Under the pieces are notes generated by a model, which worked only from the letters and a program-made list of their open reading frames with translations, was not told the DNA's origin and searched no databases. Both the position numbers and the translations under genes were made by a program. From assembly GCA_947579665.1 (NCBI GenBank), contig OX388350.1, positions 434,001 to 498,000 of the forward strand: 64,000 nt of DNA. Reading direction: 5' to 3'. Shown here piece by piece: positions 1 to 12,179 of this stretch. This stretch comes from Sympetrum striolatum. Taxonomy: Eukaryota; Arthropoda; Insecta; Odonata; Libellulidae. Within the stretch, counting starts at the first letter, position 1. Each line of letters starts with the position of its first letter.

Positions 1-1883
1 TGGCACAAGTTGGGCCCAATAGGAAAAGGTTTCGTTCAGCTAAAAATGAAGACCATGATAAATTGATATACGATTGGCTTATGAAAGCCAGGAGGACAAA
101 TATTCCTGTATCTGGACCTATCCTCCAAGAAAAAGCTCGAGAGAAAGCACTAAAGCTGGGGTTGGAGGATTTTCAGGCTTCAAATGGATTGAAAAGTTTA
201 AAAAGAGGTGGAACCCAAGCTCTTTGAAAATATGTGGGAGTGAGGCATCAGTGCCACTAGATGTCCAAGAGGGGTGGAAGAAGAACTTGGCTGAACTAGT
301 TAAGGGTTACAAAAAAAAGGATATATTTAATGCTGACGAATCAGGCTTCTTTTATAATCTACTCCCTGAAAGGACTTTGGCTACTAAAGGGGAATCGTGC
401 CATGGAGGAAGTAAGAGCAAGGAACGATTCACAGTTCTTTTCTGCTGCAATGCCGATGGCAGTGAAAAATTTGAACCACTTGTGATTGGAAACTTTATGA
501 CACCTAGGTTCTTCAAAGGTGCTAAGAAGTTGCCTTTACAAATGCTCCGAGAACTCCTGGATGACAACATCTTTATTTTTCGAGTGGGTTACTATGATTG
601 ATGCAAAAATGGGGGCCCAAAGTAGGAAGATAATTTCATTTCTAGATTGTTGTTCAGCTCATAAACTAGAAATAGAAAGATTTAAGAATGTTAAGATTAT
701 TTTTCCCCCCCTAACTGCACTAGTAAGCTGCAGCCCCTGGACCGAGGAGTGATTTCAATAGTGAAGAGGGCTTACAGGGCTCAGCTGGTTCGATATCTTC
801 TTCAAAACATCGAAAATGCAGCTGATTTGGGTAAAAAGAAGTGGAATTTACTACAGGCAATGCATAGATTGTGTTTTGCCTGGAATGAAGTAGAAAGCCT
901 AAGTATTGCAAAATATTTTAACAAAGCTGGATTTTTTGAGGAAGAGTTGGAATCTGGTGATGTACATGAGACCATTTTAGGAGAACCTAGGGAATGATCT
1001 TCCCTTACACAAGAAATTGATATTCCTGTATCATTTACTGACTATGTGCTGATGATGATGTGATGATGACCTGGTCACATGTGAATCCAAAAGCGAGTGT
1101 AGTGAAAATGTTGAGGGTACAGACAGTGAGGACGAAAAAAGTGAAGATGAGAATGCATGTGATATACCAATTCCTAATAAAAAGGAAGTTCAAGAGGCAT
1201 TAAGAACTTTAGAGGTTTTTTTTCTAAATAGCATAAAAAGCACAGAAAATGTAAGCCTCCTTCATGAAGTAGAACAAGCTGTTGGAGCTGAATACAGTTC
1301 AAAAATGAAAGAGAGAGATATCTCTACCTACTTTAAAAAAATGTAGAAAAATAAATATGTGAAATAATCTGAATGTTTTCTAAAATTTGTGGGACTATTT
1401 CCACAATCCTTTCGGCTAGGTTAATATAATTTTACATAATGAAAATTTACTTATAATTATAATGTTCGCATATTAATGCATTGGAATGATTACTATATCG
1501 TGAGTTAAACACATTTGCTGTTATCACAACTTCACAGTATCCGAACCAATGAAGCCCTTCATACTAGTGTTTCTCTGCATTACAGTTAATTTGAAATACT
1601 TAGTATTTTTACATTATAATAATATGGAATACTTAGTATTTTTAGCTAATTATTTTCTTGAATTTTTAGCAAATTTATGTATTTACTCAGAGAACTTATT
1701 TTTTTTTTATTGAAGAGCGTTGTTAAGTACTGTTGCTGTACAGTGGATTTATTTCTTTTGCCAAATTTATTCAAATATCCATTTAAAAATGTTAGTTTGT
1801 GAAAACCTCTTTAATGTGAACCTCTATTTATGGAAGTGCCAAAATTTTGGTCCCATCAGTTTCGAATTAAAGAGGTTTTACTG
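1..1883 (+). mobile_element. Tigger/pogo-type DNA transposon, 3' part
   Basis: The window opens inside a pogo/Tigger element. Its transposase remnant ends near 1346. About 540 bp of AT-rich 3' flank follows, and it closes with AAAGAGGTTTTACTG at 1869-1883 followed by TA. That matches the inverted terminus and TA target site typical of Tigger/pogo elements. A second inverted copy of the subterminal word aacctct(tt)a lies at about 1803-1830. The left terminus is outside the window, so the matching inverted repeat cannot be checked. Confidence 0.7.
3..1346 (+). pseudogene. Tigger/pogo transposase (CENP-B-type DNA-binding + DDE_1), frameshifted
   Basis: Read in order, the fragments give the end of a CENP-B/Tc5-type helix-turn-helix domain (positions 3-245, with LIYDWLMKAR and WIEKFKKRW), then a DDE_1 catalytic domain. 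Catalytic-type motifs are visible: FNADESGFFY near 330-355, FLDCCSAH near 640-662 (the usual N is C here) and LQPLDRGVI near 729-755. An acidic tail rich in D/E and a C-terminal ISTYFKKM followed by a stop at 1344-1346 complete it. At least three frame changes are needed, near 182, 535 and 727, with further decay around 1000-1070. The N-terminus is beyond the window edge. The family would bind its own terminal repeats in the nucleus and catalyse cut-and-paste transposition; this copy cannot encode a working protein. CENP-B and jerky proteins are domesticated relatives, but the number of frameshifts argues against domestication here. Confidence 0.85.
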
Positions 1884-2660
1884 TATTCAGAATAAGACAA
1901 GAATTTTTAAAAAAAACAAGCAAAAACTTGGAAAAACAACTAAAAATACTAAGTCACAACAAAATAGTATTTTTACACTTATAAGGTTATAATAAGACAG
2001 TATATAGAAAAATACGGTGTTTAGATAAAACATCATTCGTAGATTAACATGCGCACTTACATAGAATTTAATCAATTTTAGAACTTGTCATTAATCAAAT
2101 TTAAAGTAACTGTATTTAAGCCAGAATACTTTTCGTCAGTAATGCAGCCATCACTGTAAACAATGGATGTTTTGCATGTATACATATCATCACCTACTGC
2201 AAAGAACACATGATGCAATATTCAATTGGAAATTGACTAATAATCCATTTATCCCAAGTACTGACAATAGAACTAGTAAAGCTTTAAACAAGTACTCTCC
2301 CTGTAATTTACAAACCACACTTAGCAATCCAAATCAAAGAATAAATGAACCCTAGACCAAGACGTAGCAAAAATAATCAGGGAAACAGTTAATGAATACA
2401 AAATAATGATGGGAATTAAAATTAAAAAAGATGTAAACCGTTAAGAAGATCACCAGGTTCCATGGACCAAATCGGAGATGATTTTCCACAAACTGGAAAG
2501 ACACCCAATGTACGAATATTTTCAGGAAGCTGTTACAGCTAAGAAAAGAGAAAGAGAGGAGTTACTGACCAAAATAATAAGTTTAAATCCAAAAATGATA
2601 TAAAAGCAAGACAATATTATTAAACAAATATCTCAAATTTAGTTATGAACAGATAAAATA
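1884..2660. other. AT-rich stretch, nothing recognised
   Basis: After the Tigger terminus there is no open frame with family resemblance and no clear tandem repeat. Short frames near 2167-2355 and a lysine/glutamate-rich stretch near 2450-2600 are not recognisable. It may be old transposon flank. Confidence 0.4.
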
Positions 2661-3105
2661 CAAGGGTTGTTCAATAAGTCCTTAGAAAATGACGGAATTT
2701 GTAATTGAAAGGTTTAACGACGAAAGATATCAAAGCTGAGTTGGATGGCACATCTGCTCCTGTGTTTGCAGCTGTTTACAATTGGATGAATGAGTTTAAA
2801 CGTGGCCGTTCATCCACAAAAGATGAATATCAGTTGGGATGCCCAGTGGAAGTGACTGCTCCCAAAAATCCACGATATGATTTAGAGTTATAGACTATTA
2901 AAGTTCGCGAAAAACTCGAGGCCCCAGGCATATCGCAACGTACAGTCACTTCAATTTTGCATGAAAACTTTCTGTGAAAAAATTTCTGCAAGATGGGTGC
3001 AGCGTTTGCTCAGAGAGGAGAATAAGTGCAATCGTGTGGTCGACTCTGAGGTTATTTTGGCGCTCTTCCGTCGCAATCCTGCCGATTTTCTTCGTCGATA
3101 CATAC
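2661..3105 (+). pseudogene. mariner (Tc1/mariner superfamily) transposase N-terminal remnant
   Basis: A mariner-like terminus with GGTTGTTCAATAAGTCC starts at about 2664. About 45 bp downstream is a broken transposase reading GLTTKDIKAELDG, then VYNWMNEFKRGRSS and GCPVEVTAPK (2705-2865). After a TAG at 2891-2893 it continues with TIKVREKLEAPGISQRTV and, in shifted frame, ISARWVQRLL and ALFRRNPADFLRRY (to about 3105). These are the paired helix-turn-helix region and the linker (family words such as EFKRGR and ARWVPRLL) of mariner transposases. The DD34D catalytic core that should follow is missing; sequence similarity stops abruptly near 3105. The copy has an internal stop, a frame change around 2972-2985 and a 3' truncation, so it is a fossil. 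Confidence 0.8.
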
Positions 3106-3394
3106 ATATGTCAACAGCTTTGGTCATTTTGCACCTTAACCTGTTATGTTTTAGCATTATTTTAAAAACAAAATAATTGAATCTTTCTTCACCATACAAT
3201 AATGGTCGTATAATAAAAAGCTAAAATAGATAAATAAATATATAAATAGTTTTAAAATAAAAAATTTGAGGAAAAGAAAAACTGGAGGGCATAAAAAAGG
3301 GCATTATTACGGCCCAAAAGTTAACGGGAATCAGATAATCCAAAATTTCCTTATATTTGTACCTAAACAAAACCAGAGGAGATGAAATACGAAA

Positions 3395-3640
3395 TGAGAG
3401 AATATGAGAAGGAGTGAAACAAAGGTGGCTTGGAAAAGTGTTGAAGAAAAACAATTAAAATGGTATGGAGATGCTTTTGGAATGGAAGACGGCAGGAAAG
3501 TGTAGCAAGTGCTGGAAGTTGAAGTTCAGGGGAAAAGGGGTGGACCAAGAATAACTTAGGAATGATGCCAAAGACACCGAGTGAAATGAGGAGAATGATG
3601 AGGAATCGGACGGAAGAAATGGGTGGAGATGATGGGCTGA
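3395..3640 (+). pseudogene. non-LTR retrotransposon, C-terminal tail of RT polyprotein
   Basis: The plus strand reads EEKQLKWYGDAFGMEDGRK, then after a stop QVLEVEVQGKRGGPRIT, then a methionine/arginine-rich stretch. This order (LKWYGH-x-MED-GR, then a basic GRRGRGRP-like patch, then a final acidic-basic segment) is typical of the C-terminal tail after the reverse transcriptase in many invertebrate LINEs. The usual H after WYG is D here. Stops at about 3502 and 3559 and frame changes show decay. The RT core is absent, so the clade cannot be assigned. Confidence 0.6.
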
Positions 3641-4510
3641 GGCAGCCTCCCCGATGCTGAAAGGGGAAGAAGTACTTCTTTGGCTACTAAACCAACTTCT
3701 GAGCCAACAAAAGCTGCTTCCATTTCCAGCGATGATGGACTTACGAAACCATTTTCTGAGAAACCTGTCACACACAAACCCTCAATCGTGTCATGATCTT
3801 TGACTCAAAATGTGACTACATGCAAAGATTTCTGGACCATTTTCAAACCAGAGCCTGCTATTCTGAAATTAAACCAGCCTGATGATATTTGGTGAGATCT
3901 AGCATACAAATTAACTTCTTAAAGAAATCAGAGTTTGAGGAAAAGAAGCAGAAATGTACAAGTTCTTCAAAAAATTCAATCAATTCTATTTTGGATGAAA
4001 TATTTTTCTCGCAACATTCTCAATGTTAGAACATAAAAGAGGAAGAATTCTCCAAATACAAGCCTATTTTTTCTGCCACATTTTCCTCCAATAATCTTAA
4101 ATTTAAGAACAATTGAATATTTGCCTTTAGTTTAGTTTTACATTGGTTCAAGGCTGTTCATATATTGCAGCACATCTATTAATTTTTGTTCTACTGCCCT
4201 TCTTACGTTTTTCATACACCAAACATTTTATCTGCAATTTGAGTGAACTATGGATGATCAACAATAATTCCTTTCTTAGCTACATTAACTTCCACGTATG
4301 TTTTTTTTAATGGGCTTAACTCTCCCATCCAATCATAAGAGATCAAAATTTTCAAAACAATTCCAAAAAGGTAAACATATTTGTCATATCTTTTGTCCAT
4401 ATTTTCACTGTTTCAAATCAAAAATGATATCACACAATCAAAATAAGAAACAACAATCATTTCGTGTACTTTGCTGTCAACAGTAATAGCATTCCTCCTG
4501 CAACATAATT
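3640..4510. other. unassigned AT-rich sequence
   Basis: No frame longer than about 60 codons resembles a known family, and no tandem structure stands out. Some of this may be the 3' region of the LINE remnant that ends near 3640. Confidence 0.4.
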
Positions 4511-4514
4511 CTGA

Positions 4515-4700
4515 GGATTTGAATATATTCATTTGTCATTTTTGGTTCAGGCAGCGAAAAATATATCTTTAATTTACTTCTGTCTCAGTCTTCATCGTGT
4601 CCGTGACAAAATGAAAGCTGAATAAATGAATGTATGGGTCAATATATTAATACTGATTAAAGGTCTTTCTTTATGAAAGGAAAAGTGTCATTTGGAGAGT
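4515..4700 (+). repeat. dispersed repeat, copy 1 (partner at 23.6 kb)
   Basis: The segment with ATTTGTCATTT, then tggttcagg, atatctttaatttact and cagtcttcatcgtgtccgtga matches 23590-23765 in the same order and orientation. The match has scattered substitutions and continues into a shared aggaaaagtgt word. It is therefore a dispersed repeat family with at least two members here. The type is unknown. Confidence 0.55.
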
Positions 4701-5063
4701 CATTGTGCTTCACTTATGTTGAAAACAGAATAGGAAAATAAATATTTGTTCAATTAAGCAACAATGATGACAACACATACTTCTAAAAATGCCATCTATT
4801 CCGCTGTAAGGGTAAGAAGGATGAAAATTCGGAGGCAATGGCTTCTTGATCAACGACAGAGGATAATCTACCGCACTCTCTGCAATGAACATGACGAGGA
4901 GGCCCACTACATCATTATGGGTGATTTCAATGAGGCCATTGAGAAGCTGATGACGCGATCACAATATCGACTGGCCCAGAGAAATGAACAAACCAGTTCC
5001 TTACATTGGGGGCATTTTCCTTCATTATCCTATTTATACAATAAAAATTATTGTGGAATATAG

Positions 5064-6845
5064 TATCGGCAGGTTACTCAAGAATGATATATTATAATAT
5101 CTTATGCAGTAAAACAATCGTATGATTTCATAACATTACATTTCGTCATTTGTAGGACTAAATAAAAAACACTACCCTTTAAATTGATCAGAACATTTCG
5201 ATCTTGGTCTTCCTGATATTACTTTTTGTCAAGGAAAATAGTTTACGCGAACATGATACTTAAAATTAATGTGGAAACGAAAAAAACGTGGAATTTTCCA
5301 AGCAAAATGCACTCAATTGTGAACAAATCTCACACATTCGAAAGATTCCATGGGAACAAATATATAAACTTTCAAAAAATAAATAGTTTCATGCGAGCGA
5401 AACAGATTATGATGACTGAAAAGACTGAACTACAAAACACAAAGTAACTTCCCCAAAAAGAGGAAAGAAAGTATTTCAAAATAGTCCATTAAAATCCTTG
5501 AATCCACTTTCAAATGGAAAAAACACAATGAAATTGCAAATTTAAAACGGAAAGAAAAGCCTTAAGTAACGAAATAGTCTTAACAAGATTAATTCAATAA
5601 CTTCATGATCACTAAAATATCACAATATGTTCATGATGAAGCACAAAAATGAAAAATACCAGCTAGAAGAAGTTTAAAATATGCATAACAGACTTTTATA
5701 CTTAAGTAGACCTTCATATTTGTTGTTATATTGAGTTTGTAAGTTGAGTACAACTAAACTGGTACGGTGCATATGGAAGAAGTTGGTACCCACTGTTATA
5801 CACATTCTTTTGTTATTGTAAGACAATTGAAGAATAAAAATATACTTGATGTTCTCGTAGAATACTCTGAATACCATGTGATAAGTTTCATTTACCTGAG
5901 AGAAGATAAAAGACGGTAATAACAAAAAACTAAAACGACAGAGGCATGCTAGACTTTTCTAATGCAATAGTATTCGTTATCGTTACTATAAATATTGTAA
6001 TATTCACAGAAAAGCATAATAACTACTGACTTAAGTCCATATCTGTCAGTATAAATAGCAACAAATTTAAGAAATAACATAATAGTCTCTGGAAATGATT
6101 TAGCTGCCAACACACATTTCTCAAATCGTCTTGTGTTCTGTTTACCTCTTCATGACCTCCTTTCCGAATGCTTAATTATACTAAGTATAAACATAGGATC
6201 TCAAATGAATGTCATTATACGGAAAACGAAAAAATTAAACAAAAAATACAATTTAAATTACCTGAATATGTACTCTGCCACTTTACGTTGATAAAAGGAC
6301 ATATAAATGGAAGCTACGGAAAGAAAATCTAAATAAATTGTACACCTTAGGAACTCCCTTTTCCGCGCCTGCCTTACATATATTCTTTACGTCATTAAAA
6401 AACTTTACGATCGATTTTTAGATATTTTAATTGAATAATATAACAACATAATAATACAACCGAAAAAATGAACGATGGAAAGACCATCTCTATCATATCA
6501 ATTTAATTTAATGCTGTTGACATCGACTTTTACATCAACAACGAACATATATATCGTCAAAAAACACGTAATTTACTGTCGAATTGATTACGAAAGTTCT
6601 AAATCAAGTGCAAATCAAAGGTCTTAATATATTACCTTATGTAGTTTATGTTGTTTCCATGGTTATATGCACTTTAACTTAACATGAAATCATTATAACT
6701 CTAAATTTTAGACACGAAGTAGAGGATCGATAATTCTATATGAAGTTATTTCGTTTGTTTGCATAGTATTCTCACAGGTGCTCCACGACAGGTTAAAAAA
6801 ATACCCGCAAGATATATATACACAATGGGAAAAAGTTATAACACA
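5064..6845. other. nothing recognised (1.8 kb)
   Basis: AT-rich sequence with no convincing coding frame, no family motif and no obvious internal repeat. I see nothing that I can support here. Confidence 0.4.
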
Positions 6846-7169
6846 TTTTTCGCCGATTAAAACGAATTTTCGAGCTAACACAACCCATATAGAGCAGACT
6901 TGGCGGCCATATTGTTGATTTGGTGGCGGCGGTGGCGGAGATTACAACTACGACTCAAATTCGGTATTCAGTTGTTTTACTCCCGCCAACTTGAATGATT
7001 CTTCAAAAACGCTTTCTATGCTTAGGTGCTTCCGTCGTGATACTTTTTTTGTAATCTATTCTTATGTAACGTCTGCACTTTTTGGTTAAAACTAAGTCAA
7101 AGGCCTTTTCGAAATTTATAAAACATTAACAGGTCTTTTTATTATATTTTAGATCCTTTTCCAAATAAG

Positions 7170-7620
7170 ATTCCGTGGGTTCGTCTTCGATTGGAGTCCT
7201 CACCTATCGCTCGATTTGCTTCAAACTTTAATTACGTGTTCTCTGAGAACAGGAAGGAAGTAATAATTGAATTCGACGATTTTGCTGGGTTCGAATCAAG
7301 ATCGCTTAGATAGATTTCCATAGGAAATACATGCAAACTTCACTTTTATCGGTTGCAGGCTTTTTTTCATTTTAAGAATTAAATTAGAAGGAATGGTCTG
7401 AAAGAGTTGAGACATGGACCAAAAGATCGGAAATTGAATTAAGATTCGTATTCAGGTCGTATAATATTCTTTAAGAATCGAAATTTCGAGAATTTTGACA
7501 AAATACGCGTAAATTTTTCGAAATGTTCGAGTTTGTAAACAACCAGTCCCCCTGACGACCGTTGCGATTGATGAAACCACGCATTTCCCTAAGTAGAAAG
7601 AATAGCCTGGGATTATAGTT
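7170..7620 (+). mobile_element. Helitron-like repeat, copy (+)
   Basis: This is a member of the most frequent noncoding family in the window. It holds, in order, the block GATTTGCTTCAAACTTTA (7216-7233), an exported-looking GGGTTCGAA box (7288), a block ending in AAATTAGAAGGAATGGTC (7381-7398), the stretch ATACGCGTAAATTTTTCGA, and the core GTCCCCCTGACGACCG (7546-7561). The same block order appears at 12.8, 13.3 and 32.8 kb. No long open frame is present, so the element is non-autonomous. Confidence 0.6.
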
Positions 7621-8059
7621 GTAAAGGATACTTACTCATTGCATTTAATTGCACTCATTTAATCCACTTCTTTATTCCTTAATTTTTCTCTTTAGGTATT
7701 CATGCTTTTCTTTCAAATATTTGTCCTTTTTTAATTCCGGAAATGCTCATTTAATATTCAGATTTATTTATTTTTAAACGTCGTCGCAAAACCTTTTCAA
7801 CAATTTATCACATTTTGTTTAACTGACCATCTTAATCAAAAATTTGTTTTGTATACTTACTGAATTCGAGACTTTTATAAACCACGTATCATTAACACGC
7901 AATATGACTCTGGCTGTCAATATACAACTTAATTATTATTATAAATAGAGAGAAAAAATAATCTCCGATGTTTGGCCTCGAACCGAACCGAACCGCACCT
8001 CTGCACGCTTCTGCCGTCTGAACGGCATTCGCAGTAACCACTTCGATTCTTACATGAAA
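7621..8059. other. spacer without recognised feature
   Basis: AT-rich sequence between Helitron-like fragments. It carries a short GC-richer stretch near 7975-8035 (cgaaccgaaccgaaccgcac), but no supported feature. Confidence 0.35.
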
Positions 8060-8240
8060 ATTTTCGAATATTAATTTTATGCACTTCCCGACATAGGATC
8101 GGATTATTAAATGTTAAAGGACGAATGGGATATTGAATAATGATATTTTTAATGTCCAAAGTATCCTTGGTTCGACTCTGGACGACTACAATAGTTGCTT
8201 TCATGAGAAATGCACATAAAATTAAAAAATTAAGCAAACC
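8060..8240 (+). repeat. Helitron-like family, 3' partial copy (+)
   Basis: Shares the blocks 'cttcccgacataggat' and GTATCCTTGGTTCGACTCTG (8160-8179) with 26650-26770 and 27180-27220, in the same orientation. The GGTTCGACTC word is the family's B-box-like motif. Confidence 0.5.
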
Positions 8241-8391
8241 TTTTTAGCATTATCAAACTAAAGGACCGTCGCGTAAGACATAAATATTTTTCAATTTGTT
8301 TAAAATTTATTTGGGCAAATACGTGATCATAGAGACGAAGGTCTTCCGTGATAAACCTTATCTTAGAATCAATATAAGGAAGATCTTTTCA

Positions 8392-8630
8392 GTTATCAAC
8401 GGAGGATGATGGTTAAAGCAACGATAGTTAATTTCGAGTTGCGTTAATCTGGTTTTGCGTTAGGTCCAGATAAAAGTGGACCTGTTATAGATGATGGGCC
8501 CAACTTAGAAGGGGCGAGCTATATCCGAGTGTGGGAGGAAGGGGGCGTGGTCCATTAATCTGTGAGTGGTCCATTGCCAAGGAACACGCCCACCGCTCAG
8601 AGCAAAGGGAAGATGCTATATATATATATA
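8392..8630 (+). repeat. 240 bp GC-richer repeat, inverted copy of 22.58-22.82 kb
   Basis: The sequence from 'gttatcaacggaggatgatgg' through the GGCGTGG/GGGCGTG region to 'gcaaagggaagatgc' is matched almost base for base, in reverse orientation, by 22582-22818. It contains direct half-repeats of 'tggtccatt' (8549 and 8567). It joins a B-box-array copy on its right side in both places, so it may be one end of that composite repeat. Confidence 0.7.
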
Positions 8631-8639
8631 ACAGAAGAT

Positions 8640-9120
8640 CACCATCCCTAACTATGCGTGAAAATTCAAGTAGAAATATTGGTTGCAACTTCCTCAAACG
8701 ACATCCTACTTTTCCTTTATATTCCTTATGAGAGAAATTGCAATGTGCTCTGGCATTGAACCCGGGAACAGCATGGTCTTATATTTTTTTCTAAAAGGGA
8801 GACTTAATATACATCCTCTAACAGAGCGAGAACTTCCTAACATTTCAATAAGTGCATCAAAACAAATAATGAAAAACTACCCCAATGTATTTTAAAAGGG
8901 AGACTTTTGCATCGTCCTAGCATCGAACCCTGGATATTTTCTATAGAAGTCATTAATGTTTTTGATAGATCATGACCATATATATAGGCTTCTTGAGTTT
9001 TGATTCTCTACCTACCCGGGAAGAATTTTCATTAATATATTAGCTATCTATTAAATGCATATATCCGGAGAAGGAATTATATATAACAGATAGGAGAAGC
9101 ATCTATATATAAAGAGTATC
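8640..9120 (-). repeat. B-box-array repeat family, copy (-)
   Basis: Same block order as 62.78-63.5 kb: 'agaagatcaccatc..taactatg', 'cttatattccttatgagaga', a B-box-like tTTGAACCC/tcgaaccc word at 8756 and again at 8923 (167 bp apart), then 'gatcatgaccatatatataggct'. Orientation is set by the motif reading GGTTCRANNCC on the minus strand. Confidence 0.65.
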
Positions 9121-9364
9121 CCAAAAGGTATTGATAATCGGTAGCTACAGAGGTCCATCCGGGTCCACCCGAATCACCCCATTGAGGTGGCGCTTTTGTT
9201 TCCGAGTCACGAATTTGTCCGTGATTTTTAATAACAGCGTGACTTTCAGGAAAATATTTAGCAAATAAATTAATATAATATGTATCGGCCATTTCAAATT
9301 TGGCTAATTTTTAGGTGGACTCAGAAAAATGCAATCTAAGATGACTGTGTAGTAATCGAAACGA

Positions 9365-9925
9365 TCGCGGGATGCGCATTGTTGGGAATGCTTGGTTACT
9401 TTCAACAATGGTCTCTACATTGTAATAATCGCGAGGTATATTGTAGTCGACTTCGCCTGGTAACGAGGAGGAAGTGGTATTTCTACCTAACTATTATTAC
9501 CTAACAACTCTATGTAAGAACAGATTAATTCATAATATGACAAAACAACAATTCACTTTTGCATAGCAAATACAACAAACAATATAAATCTTAATGCCTA
9601 ATTTTATTTAATATTTTCTTTAACTTTTTCTAAGTATCAGTATAGCAACGAATACAAGCAGGCAAAGGACTGTATTAATTGATACTTTCGCTCGATGCAT
9701 TGTTGGGAATGCTCAGTTACTTTCAACAATGGTCCCTAACAGGTAAATGAGTGCATTAATTGCAATGTTCGAGGGATGCATTGTTGGGAATGCTTAGTTA
9801 CTTTCAACAATGGTCCCTAACAGGTAGATAAGTGCATTAATTGCAATGTTCGAGGGATGCATTGTTGGGAATGCTTAGTAACGCCGCGGCTCTCCAACAA
9901 TGGTGCCTACTTTGTAATACTCGCG
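9365..9925 (+). repeat. short tandem repeat with internal hairpin, ~82 bp unit
   Basis: ATGCATTGTTGGGAATGC starts at 9694, 9776 and 9857 (spacing 82 and 81 bp), and a related unit sits at 9372. Each unit carries cattgttg ... caacaatg, an 8 bp inverted repeat around a ~19 bp loop, so single strands could fold into a short hairpin. Linkers read 'taacaggtaaatgagtgcattaattg'. The last unit has a divergent loop (acgccgcggctct). Confidence 0.75.
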
Positions 9926-10494
9926 AGGGATATTGTTGCTAAGATCGCCTAGTAACGAGGGGGAAGGGGGATTGTTTCTTACCGCCATAAGAGTGCCTAA
10001 TTAATGCCGATAAGTAATACGTTTTTCTAATTTGGATAATTAAACACTTTTAACACATCACCGATTTGAGTTACAATGAGGTTTTGAGTCGTCCATTTTA
10101 GACTGAGAATCTTCGACTTACAATGTTTCGAATCTAATTTTAAGTGTGTTGCCGTAACGACAGCTCAATCGAATTTGCGTGGTAAATAAAGGATGAATTT
10201 GGCAAGTTTTTAAGTCAGTTACCGAAAACATTTTTTCGCGGATTCTGTTTTGAGTTGGCCACGAATATTTCGAGGAAATTGAAGAAGTCAAAGTTCACGG
10301 AATTCGATTTTTTATTCTGACTGAATGGAATCAGCGGCGAGGACAAATGTCCTCTCCTAAGGCAACTATTCATCTAGACACAAATACTCGCATCTCGATT
10401 ATTTACGTCGACGGGACGAAAAATGTCATCAAAGCCACGGATTCCTCAAAAAATACGAACTAAATTCGTGGAAAGGAATGAAAAGCGGACACAA

Positions 10495-10556
10495 TACTAT
10501 TGTCTGCAAGATAAAGTCTTGTCCATCGAGTTTGAGGAGCTATAGCTTCCGGTAGA
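10495..10556 (-). repeat. inverted partner of 11.03-11.09 kb
   Basis: The complement reads 'cctcaaactcgatgg acaagactttat' followed by 'cagacaat'. It matches 11046-11085 on the plus strand with few changes. The two copies lie about 0.5 kb apart, head to head. Confidence 0.55.
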
Positions 10557-11027
10557 GCAGGGCCCTCCTGTTTTGCGAGCGTAAAACGGAGAGGAATAAA
10601 GATTGACTATGAAGATATTGGCATTTTTAAGTGATATTTCTTTACGAATTCTTATTTCCTTTATTCTTGCAATTACGACGGTGTAACTCATATTCCAATG
10701 GAACGTTTTGTTACGAAGTTAGCAGAGGTTTACAAAATTGTCTATTGCTAGTACAAATATAAATATTTCGACAATTTTGTTACACCAAAATGTTTGCAGA
10801 ATTCTTGGCTATCACATGTACAAATTGCAAGTTATTGCTGTAAATATTAACCTAGTTATAATCGGAGAAAGTTGGGCAATTGGTATTCAAGCTCAAAAAA
10901 ACGGGTACTTTTTTCAAAAAAGTACAGTCAAAGTAGAGCTATGGCAAGCATACACAAGTATGCATATTATTAAACGTTGAAATTGAACGTTCTATCAGCT
11001 GATTTTTATTTCATTAACATCGGTGTA

Positions 11028-11086
11028 CCCTACTGGATGCTATGGCTTCTCAAACTCGATGGACAAGACTTTATTTTACAGACAAT
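11028..11086 (+). repeat. inverted partner of 10.50-10.56 kb
   Basis: 'ctatggcttctcaaactcg' then 'atggacaagactttatttta' repeats the complement of 10495-10556. No coding meaning is apparent. Confidence 0.55.
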
Positions 11087-11449
11087 TAGTCTCCGTATCT
11101 ACCGATTGTATATACACTTCTTGGAACACCCTGCGCACTCTCAAACGACTCGTAATGTTTCAAATGCAAGATGGCCGACGGTACCTCGATTACTCATCCG
11201 TTTATCTCCCGACCCAACCCCGTAATTATCGCCACTAAATCCATCCCCTTATCAGATGATCCTCATTTATCGCCTGTCACTCCCGCCGAGGGACTGCGGG
11301 TTCGATTAAAAAAGAATCCAACCGGTTCCAGTTGCTCTAATGGACACAGCTGTTAGAAGACCAATGCATTTCGGTTAGAATTGATTAATTGACGTGTTAG
11401 TGCCCGAAAGAGACTTACAATACGTTCGAAAAAGTCTCAATTGTCAATA

Positions 11450-11775
11450 GTTTTCTTTTCTACGAGAGTTGAGCTCAACAATCACCTTCGTCGTTAGGGA
11501 ATTGTTTACGCCCATAAAATTACACAAATATTCCGTCATTTTTGACTAAATTCTCCCAAATTAGACTCGAATACGATATTCCACGACCGGAATAAGAATC
11601 TTCGTTCAATTTCCTTTCTTTTGGTACTAATCTCGATTTCGTACGACCATTATTTCTGATTTAAAATAGCGAAAGAAAAAACGTCTGCAATCGATCAAAA
11701 CGAACTTTACGTGCTTTTCTTATGAGAGAGACGATTCGAGCCGTCCAGAGTCGAACCAAGGATACTCTGGACAAA
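11450..11775 (-). repeat. Helitron-like family, (-) copy
   Basis: 'caacaatcaccttcgtcgtt agggaattgtttacgccc' through 'cgtccagagtcgaaccaagg' matches 23030-23335 almost throughout and the complement of 26700-27010. The minus strand carries the B-box-like GGTTCGACTCTGG. Confidence 0.65.
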
Positions 11776-11839
11776 CAAACATCAATCTGTAATGCTCCAA
11801 TGGAACTGTAACGACTCCCAAAACGTTATGATTGTAAAA

Positions 11840-12140
11840 CGTCGGGAAGTGAATGAATTAATTATTTTCTCTGTCTGTCCGCAAATCTACATTTATGCAG
11901 ACTTCGTTTCATTAAAAGAATTAAATAGGAAATGGTTGTCCAACGAAGTCGAGACAAGCACCAAGAGAAAGGAAATTGAACGAAGATTCTTATTTTGGTC
12001 GTGTTACATAGTTTGTGAGTCGAAATTACGAGAACTAGGGCAAAATAAACGAAAATATTGTTAAGTTTCGCAGTAGTAAACAACCAGTCCCCCTGACGAC
12101 CAAGTTGATTGTTGAATCCGATACATTCATTTTCCCATAA
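11840..12140 (+). repeat. Helitron-like family, (+) partial copy
   Basis: Contains 'gaaattgaacgaagattctt attttggtcgtg' and the core CAGTCCCCCTGACGACCAAG (12084-12103), then 'attgttgaatccgatac'. The inverted counterpart is 32395-32620. The 5' blocks are missing or diverged. Confidence 0.6.
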
Positions 12141-12179
12141 GAATACACGGGGATTTTAAGTCCATGCCGAATTAAAGGT

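Noticed and set aside
4764..5063. 99-codon frame with HYIIMGDFNEAIEKL
   Set aside because: GDFN is reminiscent of LINE endonucleases, but the flanking residues do not follow that family and there is no other domain; too weak to call.
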